Below are positions 24,206 through 34,485 of a stretch of 64,000 nt of DNA, one piece after another. The stretch is from Ganoderma boninense (Eukaryota > Basidiomycota > Agaricomycetes > Polyporales > Polyporaceae), in NCBI GenBank assembly GCA_002900995.3, contig PJEW03000016.1, positions 120,924-184,923 of the forward strand, written 5' to 3'. The stretch's first letter is position 1. Every line of letters starts with the position of its first letter. A program made the position numbers and the translations under genes. Under the pieces are notes generated by a model. The model was not told the origin of the DNA, did no database searches, and saw nothing but the letters and a program-made list of their open reading frames with translations.

Positions 24206-24600
24206 TGTAGAAAAGGAGGGCGCTCGGAGCGCACGAGAGAAAGGAGCAAGGCGAAATAATGCGGTTCGCGTTTGACCGATGCAAATGCGTGCCAAACAAC
24301 ATAGATACGGGTCTGCTTGTATACACGAATACAAGGTCCGTGATATGAAATAGACCGGGGCGCAGGTATCCGACGGGGAGGCGGGATGGTGGTAGCGGAA
24401 TGGGGGCAGGCAGAGGCGGAGCCGGAACACGCGTGAGCTCGCCCGACGCGTCGTACGTACGGAAGACGCCGGATTCCAACACATCCCCTCGAGCGAGCGA
24501 GCGCGGGGTACAAGCGAAGCAGCGAAAAAGTAAACGAGGGGGAGTGGGCAGCAAAACCAAAGCAAGTAACACAAAAGAGAACATACGAGAGTGGGGTACA
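24206..24600 (-). repeat. Copia 3' LTR
   Basis: On the minus strand it starts TGTACCCC and ends CTACA. It begins 23 bp after the gag stop, directly after the purine-rich CAGGGGATA. Most of its 3' two-thirds matches 25639-25870 and 8669-8900. Confidence 0.65.
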
Positions 24601-24623
24601 GGTATATCCCCTGAAGCGGGCAA

Positions 24624-25436
24624 CTACTCAGCAACATCCTCCTCCACGATCGGGCCCTCGATAAGCCTGTTCTTCGGCACAACGGCGGCGGTGAACGCGT
24701 ACGCCATGTGGGCTTCATCGGGCTCGTCCTTGAGCTGGGGCGCTGATAGTGACCCTTCTTCGAACACTTGAACCATGTGATGCGCTCGAGCGGAGTGCGC
24801 GGCTTCATGGTGGCAGCGAGGGCGGCCTCGTAAGGAGCGCCGGGGGTGGGAGCAAGAGAGAGCTGACCTGAGCTGACGGGATTCCTCGTTAAGGAGCCGG
24901 GTGATGACGTAGTCGAGGGTGAGGTTCGCTGGGTGGAGTCGAGTCGAGGTTGACGACGAGCTGGGAGTACGAGTCGGGGAGGCCATTCGTGAGAGCGAGG
25001 ATGCGATCTTCGTCGTCGATCGAAGTATCGATCTCCGGAGACGGAACGCGGCGCGGCGGACGTCGGCAATGTACGAGGTCATGGATTGGTCGGGGCGCTT
25101 GCACATACGCCAGAGCGCGCGGCGATGGGCGAGACGGGTCCCGAAACCGCGGGCGAGGTGAACACGACGGAGCTCGGACCATACCTCGTGGGCGTCCGTG
25201 GACTGAACGTGAGCGTACTGGGTCGGCTCGATGTTGAGGATGAGCTCGGCGCGGGCCTCGGCGATCTTAGCGCTCCAGGAACGGACGGCCTTCGTGTTGT
25301 CGGAGCCGTTGGGACGGGTGTCGGTAGCGGAGGCGGAGGTCACCTCCCACAGACCCTTGCGGGTGAGGAGAGCCTCGATGCCGACGACCCACTCGGCGTA
25401 GTTGTCGTTGAGCCGGGCGATCGAGGATGGGGCCAT
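24624..25436 (-). pseudogene. Copia Gag (UBN2-type), frameshifted
   Basis: From ATG 25436 the frame gives a copia Gag N-terminus (RLNDNYAEWVVGIEALLTRK) and the conserved core RALWRMCKRPDQSMTSYIAD. The middle segment (LTNGLPDSYSQLVVNL) and the zinc-knuckle segment (FKCSKKGHYQR) are each in other frames, so at least two shifts are needed. The knuckle has lost cysteines (the first position reads Trp and a later one Ser or Pro). The frame ends in TAG at 24624-24626. Confidence 0.65.
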
Positions 25437-25638
25437 GGCGTCGGATACGGGGATACGGGGGCGGAGAACGGAGCGGGGACACGGAACGGGGCGGTGCGGT
25501 CGCGGTACGGGGTCGTCGTCGTCGGGTACGGGGTCACGGTCGTTGTCGTGGCCGGATCGTCGGGTCGTCGAGTTGTCGAGTGGCTTCGGCCCCACTAGGC
25601 AGTGTCGCGAATTAACCTTGGGGCAGGATACGCGTTTG

Positions 25639-26030
25639 TGTAGAAAATCGACGGCGCTCGGAGCGCGCGAGAGAGAGGAGCAGGGCGAAGGAATGCGATT
25701 CGCGTTTGGCCGATTCGGATGCAAACGCGTGCCAAACAACACAGATACGGGTCTGCTTATATACACGAATACGAGGTCCGTTATGTGAAATAAGCGGGGG
25801 CGCCGGTATCCGACGGGGAGGCGGGATGGTGGTGGCGGAATGGGGGCGGGCAGAGGCAGAGCAGGAACAAGCGCGAGCTCGCCCGACGCGTCGTACGGAA
25901 GACGACGCATTCCAACAAAAGGAAGAAAGAGCGAAAGACAGACGGAATGAGGGTGCGGGCACGAGCGCGAATGTGTAAGAGGTTGAAGGGAGAGATCGAG
26001 GAGGATCGAGGTAGTAAACCTTGGGGCACA
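25639..26030 (-). repeat. Copia 5' LTR
   Basis: On the minus strand it starts TGTGCCCC and ends CTACA at 25639. A second copy of TGCCCCAAGGTT lies just past its end (25628-25617), which makes the exact boundary uncertain. No standard primer-binding site was recognised. Confidence 0.55.
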
Positions 26031-26371
26031 ATTCTGGGTGGCGGAGCTACAGCCTAATCGGGCAAATAAGACCAGGGTCCCTTACAATCCGGCGCCCATA
26101 GTGTGCGTCGAATACCATCGCTTTAGCCTTGCCGGAATTTAGCATGAATAGATTACGGGAGTGTTAAGATTCCGGGCGCATTGGCGGGATCTCGCGTTTG
26201 GCTTGAGAAGCGGAGGGGCGATCGTGAACGGGTTCTCGTTGCAAACGCGTGCGGTACAAGCTGTATCTACGTGGAATATACTGGCTGTTATCCGATGGTG
26301 GCGCAGGGACGAGCGAAACCGATCACGTAAGCCAAGATGTAACAACAGGGAGAGCTATAAGGATGATGACA
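26031..26371. other. Intergenic stretch, nothing recognised
   Basis: No gene seen. It contains the 3' flank of the Zn2Cys6-like gene on the minus strand. Confidence 0.4.
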
Positions 26372-29300
26372 CTAATTTGGAGCATGGGGAGATTCCTTCA
26401 TAGCGGCAGGACCATTGAAGTCAGAGTTCGAGTCGGAAAGCGACATATTGTCAAGTTGCATGGGCTGTGACAGACCCTCATCCTCGTCTGACCTGTAGCT
26501 GGAACGACCGACGGAAGACTGGCTTGCAGGTCCAGTGGACGAAGAGGCCTCATCCACCAACGGAGTCCATGTGCTCGAGGTCGCTATCGGAGAGGACTTG
26601 GGGGTTCCCGGCGCATTGACCTCGGAAGCCGGTGTTGTACCCAGCTGGGCAGGGGAGGTAGAGCATAGATGCTGGTGTACACTTCTGAGCGTGGTTGCGG
26701 AGGGCGAAGAAGGGGCGGTACTCTTGGCTAGTTCGGAGTCCGTAATTGGGGGAGGGGGGTTGACTGCAGAGGGCGAGGCATGATTGCCAGAAGCGATGGA
26801 CGACAGCGTCTGCGGGAGGTCGGATATGTTTCCTGACGCGTCAACCTGGTCCGCCATCGCAAATGTTTCCTTACTGGCGACGGACCGTTGCGGCCGTGAT
26901 AGTGGTGGCCTTTCCACAGCGCTCTCCATCGCGGTGGGAGGCGACCGGGACCCAGCTGCAGGATGGGCGTTTTGGAGTGCCAAGTCATCCCGGGCATCTG
27001 CTGTCCCGATTTGGCTGCCGCAGGAAAGGATCGATAGCGACTTATAGTTGGAGAAGGCGTCATTGTTGAGTTTAAGAGATGAGGCTTGAGAGCGCGCGTT
27101 GGGGTCCAAGGTGGGGACATTGGAAGGAGGCCGTGCTGGTGACAACGGTGGAGAGTGGGCGCTGGCGGGCCTCAAGCATGCAATGTGGGGGTTGATGTCA
27201 ATCAGCGCCGGTGATGGGTTTCCTGGCGTATTGCTCTGATCGCCGCCACCCCATCCAAACCCGGGGTGCGAAAACCGTCGCCGATTTTGGCCAGAAAGTT
27301 GTTGTAGCACCTCGGGAGTCAAGCCAAAGGAGTTGAGATAGTCTCGAACAGTCCGTTGCTGAGCCTCCGTCGCGGCCTTGAGTTCCTCCTGCAACCCGGC
27401 AACCCTCTCCTCCAAGTCCGTAATCCTTTGTTGGTAGGCTAGCGGCAGGGACGGCGCCGCGAACAAACTGCCTATGGCTGGACCACCTTCGAATTGTGGT
27501 AGGTTGGCCCAAGAGCCGCCTAGGAATGCTATACCGTTATTAAAAGCTGACGAAGAGAGCCTCAAATACATACCGGGAACTATTGGCACCATCCCGTTCG
27601 GCGTACTCAAGCCAGATCTGGAATGCGCCGCTCTTTGCTCGCTGAAGGTACCTTCCAGCCCTAAGCTAGAGCCTGTCGGAACACTAGACGTTGGTGGGGC
27701 TATCCCGTCCTCCATTTCCCAGTCCAAGTTCGCCGGCAACATGGCCGCCGGCAAGTTCAGAGATTGAAGTCTAGAAGAAGTCGCCCTAGCCGTGCTGACC
27801 GGAGATGCTGTAGACGGAGGAAGGGAGGCTACTGACGAGGCGCGGGACTGAACCCGCCTAGAACGTCTAGTCGAAACACTTGAAGGCTCAACTGTGGCTG
27901 CCCTCTCCTTGATCGCTGCTTGCCGTTGTGCCTGGGCCGGTTCTGTGGACATGGCGCGCCCCTTCCCTTTCTTCTTCGATGCTGATGATTCACGGGTGGT
28001 GTCTGGCAGCTGCGCCGAAGCTGCTGGATCTTCCGCCTCAAGAGGCCAGGGGTGTGGAGCGTCGAGTGGAACATCTGGGGCTGCCGGAAGCTTCACGCCG
28101 GAGTACTGCCGGCAAACGTCCGCGAACCAAGTTGGCACTGTCTGCACTTCCCGATTGACTGCATCCATAGAGGAAAGATCGCCGTTCCACATGTCCGGGT
28201 TTCTAGTGTACCTGACGTATACGTAGGCGCGGAATTGCCGGAGTTGATGCCCACCCTTGAATGCCAACGAGCAAGCTTCCTTTTGCACACAGCAGCGGTC
28301 ACAGGTCGTTCGGTGTGCAGGAGCCATGTAGCAGACTCTTTGCTTTCGTACACAGGAATCGCAAGGCTTTGGCTGCACGGCGGGATAAAGTGAGATTCAC
28401 GGAAGGGTAAGGAACGGGCAGGAGGCTTACGTGGGGAATGAACTTGTCGATGAAGGTGCCCTCCTCACTGAAGGCGTCAAGCAAGGACCTACTGGTTTCG
28501 GTGGCCCTGGTCTTCTTGGAAGGTGGAGCGGAGGCGGCTCGGGACAGGGACCTTTTCCGCAGTCTCATGGAACCCTGACCATTGCTACCAACCTCGGCCT
28601 CCGTCAAAGTGCCCGAGGCGGCTCTGGCGGCAGAACGACCCCTTCGAACGGGCGGTCCTGCCACAGACTGACCGGCTGGGCCCACTCCCGCAGCACCAGC
28701 GCCTGAATCTGTTGACAAACTGCCCACAAACTGTGATTGCGAAGACGACGGGGAAGGAAGGCCAGACGGGAGAGTCAGGAAGATCTGGGGAAGGACAGGT
28801 ACACCAACATCCTGAACAGGAGATGAAGGTGTAACAGCGGAGAGGGGGTGGAGGGTTGATGGGTGAACCGGCGGCACTGTGCCTCCTACTACGGCGACGG
28901 CAGCCTGTGACATTGACCCAGTAGCCAAGGTTGTTGGCTGAGACATAAGGAGCATTGTAGATGTAGAAGGACCGGGGTCCTGCTCACTCCGATGACATTC
29001 GGCTTGCGAAGACGCGACCGAAGGGAGAGGTTGGCGGGATGGCGGAACCAACATGCCGGATGGACCCTGAGAAGCCGATCCATGGCATTCCAAAGGACCT
29101 TCAGACAGGTGGGATGGGCGGGGGGTATTCGGTAGACTGTCAGCGCCCCTGGCTCCGCGTAGGATGCCGGCCGGAGGTAAGCCAGCCTGAGTCGCTGGTC
29201 AAGGACTGAGGTTACAGGTTTGTCGGGAGAGTAAAGAAATTGCTTACCCTGTGGGACAGACGGCTGCCACCAAACATCTCGAATCTTGTTTTCTGGCAAG

Positions 29301-29794
29301 AGCGTAATCTCTCCACCCTCCAGGATCTGGAAGTGCTTTAGGGACTGGATGCCGGTAGTCTCGCGGAAACATTCATGGCCGGGGTCAACAACCGGGACGA
29401 CGGCACTGTAATCGAAGGAGTGTTTCTTCTTCGCAGCAACCAAGTTGTTCTCCCACAAAAGGGCAATGATGAAGCCAGGGACCGCCCGCAGGCGTGCGAC
29501 GGTAAGAACCTCGCCGAGTTTCCTGAGGCGGTCCTGGAAAAAGTTGTCGAACGAGGGCGAAACAGCTCCTGGCCCTACACGGGCCTGGAATCCATAGTAC
29601 AGTTGGCTGTAGTACTCGCAGGCTTCCGTGATCTGCTGGGGGGAAGCGTGTCGGTTCTTGGACATACCGTCAATCGAAAAGCAGGGATAGAAGAGGATGA
29701 GGAAGGTTTCAGTGTAGGATGAGATGACCGCAATGCGACGTTGGTGGCCGGGAAACAAAGTACTGACCTTGTAGCGGCGGTCCTTACCGGCCAT
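26372..29794 (-). CDS. Agaricomycete multicopy protein with Zn2Cys6-like cluster, 1103 aa, three exons
   Basis: Exons 29794-29248, 29194-28431 and 28372-26372 join across 53- and 58-bp introns into 1104 codons. The N-terminal 180 residues (KVSTLFPGHQRRIAVISSYT, then DVWWQPSVP) belong to a domain I know as a repeated hypothetical family of mushroom genomes. A Ser/Pro-rich, basic linker with RLRKRSLSRAASAPPSKK follows. Exon 3 opens with six cysteines spaced CX2CX6CX9CX2CX6C (PKPCDSCVRKQRVCYM ... CDRCCVQKEAC), the spacing of fungal Zn2Cys6 zinc clusters. A coiled-coil-like segment (ITDLEERVAGLQEELKAATE) lies about 325 residues later. The tail is low complexity. A DNA-binding role is inferred from the cysteine spacing only. 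Confidence 0.7.
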
Positions 29795-30259
29795 AGACTC
29801 GGAAGCGATGCTCCGGTCCCCACGGTCCTGTCGGGAACACCCTAGCGCCCACAGGCCCCGGTTGTCGGTGCCAGTTGAGGCCGCTGTCGATTGCCTGCAA
29901 CTTGCGATGCTTTTCCCAATCTCTCCCAGTTACATTCCAACGTTCGGTGGTCAGAATTGTCTGAAGCTACATGCCGTCTGCCAATGTTTCAATTGCTTGA
30001 AGGCCGATACTAAGTAGGTACCGACCTTCCCGGCACGATCCAAGTTACATTCCGGCGCCTTGTTCTCCCGCCTATCAGTGCTCTTCTTCCAGAGCTCTGA
30101 ACATACGTGAAATCGGGAATGCCAGATGGTTCTTGATGCATTTTACAATTGCGTACTAAAAGTATTTTAGGCGATGCACATCGCAATATCTCAACCGGGC
30201 GATGGTAACTGTAAATTAGGCCGTCAATAATCAATTTCATCTCCCATAAATGGTCCTGA
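29795..30259. other. Intergenic stretch, nothing recognised
   Basis: Contains the upstream region of the Zn2Cys6-like gene. No clear TATA box or other structure was seen. Confidence 0.35.
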
Positions 30260-30774
30260 TTACCAGAAGGGCATTGACGGGCCAACGCGGGGCATGCGTA
30301 GCCAAAGCCAATCCAATCCCAGCTGTACCTGTGGGTGATTAAGAATGATATGTTTGCAATGGTGCGTAGAAGTGGTATGCTTACAGCATTTTGCAGCTGC
30401 ATCAGCAGGCTTCCGATATTTCCGCCCAGTTTTCGCCGCTTTCTCGCAAGCCTCTACGGCTGCCTGACACTGACACGCATCTAGCTGGGCTACCAGCTCT
30501 CCCCGAAGGCAAGCTTTCACCACTTCCTGGAACCGTTCACACACCACACTCTCGCCTTCCTCACCTCGTTCCAGCTTTCTTATACAAATATCAAGTGCCG
30601 GTCCCCGGGAGCCTGGAGGTAGACCTCCCTCAACGTGCGTAGCCTGTCTTCAGAGCAGCGTGTGTCCTCCGGCTGTGTGTCAATAAAGTAGTACACGGCC
30701 TGGAAGTAGTCGTCGAACAAATGTGTCCAGTATATGTCCGGAATGATGCAAGTGCAGCGTAGAAAGGCCGGCAT
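30260..30774 (-). CDS. Possible small gene, unknown function
   Basis: On the minus strand a frame at 30774-30580 (IYWTHLFDDYFQAVYYFIDT) is followed by a second open stretch at 30600-30260 in another frame (ELVAQLDACQCQAAVEACEK). Their composition looks protein-like, but no clean intron joins them and no family is recognised. Could equally be a broken gene. Confidence 0.25.
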
Positions 30775-30939
30775 AACGTCTTCCTCCGTCAGGGAAGCAT
30801 CTTAGATATATTCTGTGGAATGTAGCTCAGTTGTGAACATGGGAATAGTAGGGTACAGGGAATTATGCAGGAGTGTGGGTGGCTCAACCATAGTGCGTCA
30901 GGTCAGAGGGGTTTGATGTGGACACGAAGTGCAAGGTCA

Positions 30940-31740
30940 ACAAGGCCACAGAGGACAGGCACAAATGCCAACTCTGGATGACTGCGAACATGCTGGGCCC
31001 TGCTCCACCATTCAACAGGCCCTCTGTCCCGCGCCATGCACCTCATGCAAGTACATCGGACAGGCGCAAATACCAGCTCGGGATGCCCGGGGAGTGCACG
31101 AGAGTGTCCGACCTGCTGTATCCATCTCATGCGAGTGCACTGGACAGGCGCAAATACCAGCTCGGGATGCCCGGGGAGTGCACGAGAGTGTCCGACCTGC
31201 TGTATCCATCTCATGCGAGTGCACCGGACAGGCGCAAATACCACCTCGGGATGAGTGCGAACATGCTGGCCCCTGCTCCACCACTCGACAGGCCCTCTGG
31301 CCGGCGCCATGCACCTCATGCGAGTGCACTGGACAGGCGCAAATACCAGCTCGGGATGCCCGGGGAGTGCACGAGAGTGTCCGACCTGCTGTATCCATCT
31401 CATGCGAGTGCACTGGACAGGCTCAAATACCAGCTCGGGATGCCCGGGGAGTGCACGAGAGTGTCCGACCTGCTGTATCCATCTCATGCGAGTGCACCGG
31501 ACAGGCGCAAATACCACCTCGGGATGAGTGCGAACATGCTGGCCCCTGCTCCACCACTTGACAGGCCCTCTGGCCGGCGCCATGCACCTCATGCGAGTGC
31601 ACTGGACAGGCGCAAATACCAGCTCGGGATGCCCGGGGAGTGCACGAGAGTGTCCAACCTGCTGTATCCATCTCATGCGGGTGCACTGGACAGGCGCCAA
31701 TACCACCTCGGGATGATCCCAGTCAAGTTTCAATTCTTGT
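30940..31740. repeat. Higher-order minisatellite of 84-bp (A) and 105-bp (B) units
   Basis: Unit starts read off directly: diverged B at about 30940; A 31045, A 31129, B 31213, A 31318, A 31402, B 31486, A 31591, then a partial unit from 31675. A and B share their first 40 bp (ATGCGAGTGC-ACTGGACAGG start) and differ afterwards. The pattern A-A-B gives a 273-bp period, repeated with only a few substitutions. All three lengths are multiples of 21, so both strands stay open in several frames across the array. No evidence that any frame is translated. Confidence 0.9.
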
Positions 31741-31870
31741 GGTGGGCTGGAATCATGAATCCCAACACCAACAGGACAGGCACCAGGGAACATTTGAGAC
31801 TAGGGGGCAGGCCCAAATACCAACCAGCTGACTGGTACCCATTGCAATTTTCTGTGAATACCTTTCCTTT

Positions 31871-32220
31871 CACTGTCATCTGCCCACACCGGACAGGCTC
31901 AGTGTCTGAGTTGCCCAGCCCGCTGTTCTTGCTGGTCCCCGAGCATCTATGATTTAGCCGAACACCGGCCGGTCGCTGCTCCTATGCCCTCCAACCCCAC
32001 TTCCACCGACCGGCCGGCGGACTCACCATTACCACCTCTGCCAACATGGTGGGAATCCATTTTGTTGCACTGTCATTCGCCCACACCGGACAGGCTCAGT
32101 GTCTGAGTGGCCCAGCCCGCTGTTCTTGCTGGTCCCAGAGCATCTATGATTTAGCCGAACACCGGCCGGTCGCTGCTCCTATGCCCTCCAACCCCACTTC
32201 CACCGACCGGCCGGTGGCCC
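31871..32220. repeat. Two direct copies of a 150-bp sequence
   Basis: 31871-32020 recurs at 32068-32220 with a 197-bp offset and only a few differences. Each copy begins CTGTCAT-CGCCCACACC-like and includes GATTTAGCCGAACACCGGCC. The CCGGCCGG theme recurs down to 32765. The copies share CACCGGACAGG with the minisatellite units just upstream. Confidence 0.8.
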
Positions 32221-32877
32221 ATCTTTGCTACCCTTTTAAACCTTTCGGATGTGTTTATACATCCAGCCTGTGACTTTTCCCTAACGTTCTGAGGTCATCC
32301 CTATGGTGTGACAGTCTGCCATTGTGGATAGCCCTCCTGGAGAATATTTCCCATCAGCCCTTCCTCATGATACTCATGATGATTTGGCCTCAAAGTGTGA
32401 GCACAGAGGATATAGCAACCATCAGAGGGGGACATTGCAGTCATTAAACCCTCACCCTCAATTTGCCCACCTACGGGCACCATTTACCTCGCCCCCCCAG
32501 CATGCATGCCTAATGATTTACCCACTATGTACCTCACACAGGCCACCAGCAGATGGCACAGATCCATGTAAAATAACTTGGCACAGTGTTAATGCCACCT
32601 GGATCTTTGGCCACCTCAACTGGACCTCATTCTCCACCTGTGGAGCATCTACCATTCCCTGGAGGACATAGGACAGTCCTTCCCATGGATTTCTATCACT
32701 GTCCCCTCCGGTCCTGCCAGTATTTATAGGACCGACATTCTCACCGGCCGGCCCCGGCCGGCCACTACTTATGCTGCTTTGTCAGCTCCGGCTACCCAGT
32801 ATTACTGGGGTATCTTATGGGAACCATGTGGATCAGCGGCTGGGATGCCCATCTACGGTGGTGGATGGGTTAGCATG
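32221..32877. other. Intergenic stretch, nothing recognised
   Basis: No gene seen. A GC-rich cluster of GGCCGG motifs lies at 32740-32765. Confidence 0.4.
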
Positions 32878-33937
32878 CTAAGGCGTGGATGAAGGCCGGG
32901 GTAATGGACAGTCAGTACGTACCGTGAACGTAGCTGTCGGGCTATCCAGCGTGAGGATGATGAACTCGGCGCGAAACGCGTTGGGGTCGTCGAGCGAGCG
33001 AAACAGTGGGATATGGAGAAAGATGGGCGCAACGACTGGTTCACTGCACATGATGTTGAGGCTCAAGGGGTGAAGACGACGCCGACTGAAGAAGAACGGG
33101 GGTGAGGAGAGACTGGGCAAGTGGTTCCGGTCAGCATATGTGGGTTGGGAGCTGCAGAGGGCTAATTGCGGAGGCGGACTCACGTTCGGATACTTCGGAT
33201 GCGCGACGCCAAAAAGCGGGTCGCGGCCAGCCGCGCGACACGCGCGAGAGGGTATCAATATCACGTTCCTCCTCTCGGTGTCGAGGACTTGAGAGGGTGG
33301 ATTGCGGTGGCAGGCTCCCGTTCGGAGACTTCGGATGCGCGGACTTCGAGGCGACAGCGTGCGGGCAGCCGCGCGAGGCAGTGGACCAGGGGTTCGAAAC
33401 AAATGAAAGAACTCACAATGGTTAGAAGCGGGATCGACAGCGCACGAGTGGGCCGGGAGCGTGCAAAGCGCGCCTCGAGGCGGGTGCTCATGAGGTGCAA
33501 GAGGGCGCAAGCATGGCGGCCGCAGCGTTGGGATTGCCCAAAGCGGCATAGGTTGGGGTTTTACGGGCGCCTCGGGCCGAGATAACGATCTTGGCATGCG
33601 GCCGCAGCTTCAATGTCGAAGGTGGGGCGGTCGGAAGTGGATGCGCCTTCGAGGAGGTTGGAGAGATGCTAGCAGAGGAGATTCCAGAGGGAGGGAGACG
33701 GGGGTTGTGAATCCGCATAACGTGAGTATAAAACGAACGTTGTGCGCTCATGTGTGCTTCACCGTGGGCAAAAGAAGCAGAGATGCACCTCTCCAAGGCG
33801 CCGGGGCGGACCCTCGTTGGAACTGCCCCCTCCTTCAACCGCCACGTCGGCAGCCCGTTCTTTCCGCTATCTCGTCTGCTCGATGGATGAACTCGCTCCG
33901 AACACGCTCCGTGGTTTTCTCGAAGCCCAAACTCCAC
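32878..33937 (-). CDS. Uncertain gene or gene relic
   Basis: Several minus-strand frames are open here, among them 33597-32878 (239 codons, Pro/Arg-rich) and 33937-33488. None matches a known family and I cannot assign exons. The peptide RASEVSERE occurs twice (near 33325 and 33195) in one frame, showing a short internal duplication. A fragment LSNLLEGASTSDRPTFDIE near 33640 has a weak BTB-like look, not enough for a call. Confidence 0.2.
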
Positions 33938-34458
33938 CTTGTAGCATATGTCCTAGCCTCGAGGCTGGGCAATGAGGCAACAAGAAAGGTACGTGCTATT
34001 GTTTTTCGCGATCGAAAAGAGGCACGAGGCAATGCGCCCTAGTACCTCACAGTCCTCAACTTGTGGTTGATGCCAGCTCGAACTCGCAGGGCTCCATTGC
34101 TGGATCTCCAACCTACGCCTTTTGGAAACCTGAAGGAGCTTGGGTTCCCGGTTCGTCTATCTTTTTTTTGGAATCTTTCCGCCGTTGTAATGATTTTCCA
34201 AGGGTCGAATGGGCTTCGAGCATGCGTATGAGGGCAGGAAATCAGTCCTCGGTCACACCACACTTTGCGGATCCCCGTTCCGTGGGCTCAGGCTGGCGCT
34301 GCACTTGATGCTCAAGCGGGAGAGCCCCAGAGGTCGCTTTGCCATGAAGAGCACGCGTACATATATAAAGAGCATACCTGGTAAGTGAGCCTCCAACCGA
34401 CCTCCCCGCGTTTGGTTCTTGTGATTCCTGCTTTACTCTCTGTACTCAACAAACCTTT
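33938..34458. promoter_or_regulatory. Upstream region of hAT copy 1 with TATA box
   Basis: ATATATAAAG at 34361-34370 lies about 116 bp before the hAT start codon. The left end of the hAT element should lie here or further left, but I found no sequence matching its right terminus. Confidence 0.45.
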
Positions 34459-34485
34459 TACTCTTTTTCCTTTCCTTTCGACACC

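Larger units (their letters stand above)
24206..26030 (-). mobile_element. Ty1/copia-type element reduced to LTRs and gag
   Basis: Two related LTRs (5' LTR 25639-26030, 3' LTR 24206-24600) bracket a gag-like region of about 0.8 kb; no protease, integrase or RT is present. LTR ends are TG..CA. The LTRs are clearly diverged and I see no target duplication (CCTTT versus ATTCT), so it is old or a mosaic. It looks like an internally deleted, non-autonomous copy. Confidence 0.7.

Noticed and set aside
24206..26030. Target duplication for the copia element
   Set aside because: Flanks CCTTT and ATTCT do not match at the best LTR boundaries.
30940..31740. CRISPR-like array
   Set aside because: Units of 84 and 105 bp are contiguous, with no unique spacers, in a eukaryotic genome.
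30903..31952. Long open frames on both strands across the minisatellite (up to 344 codons)
   Set aside because: Explained by unit lengths divisible by three and few stops in GC-rich units; both strands look equally coding, which argues against a real gene.
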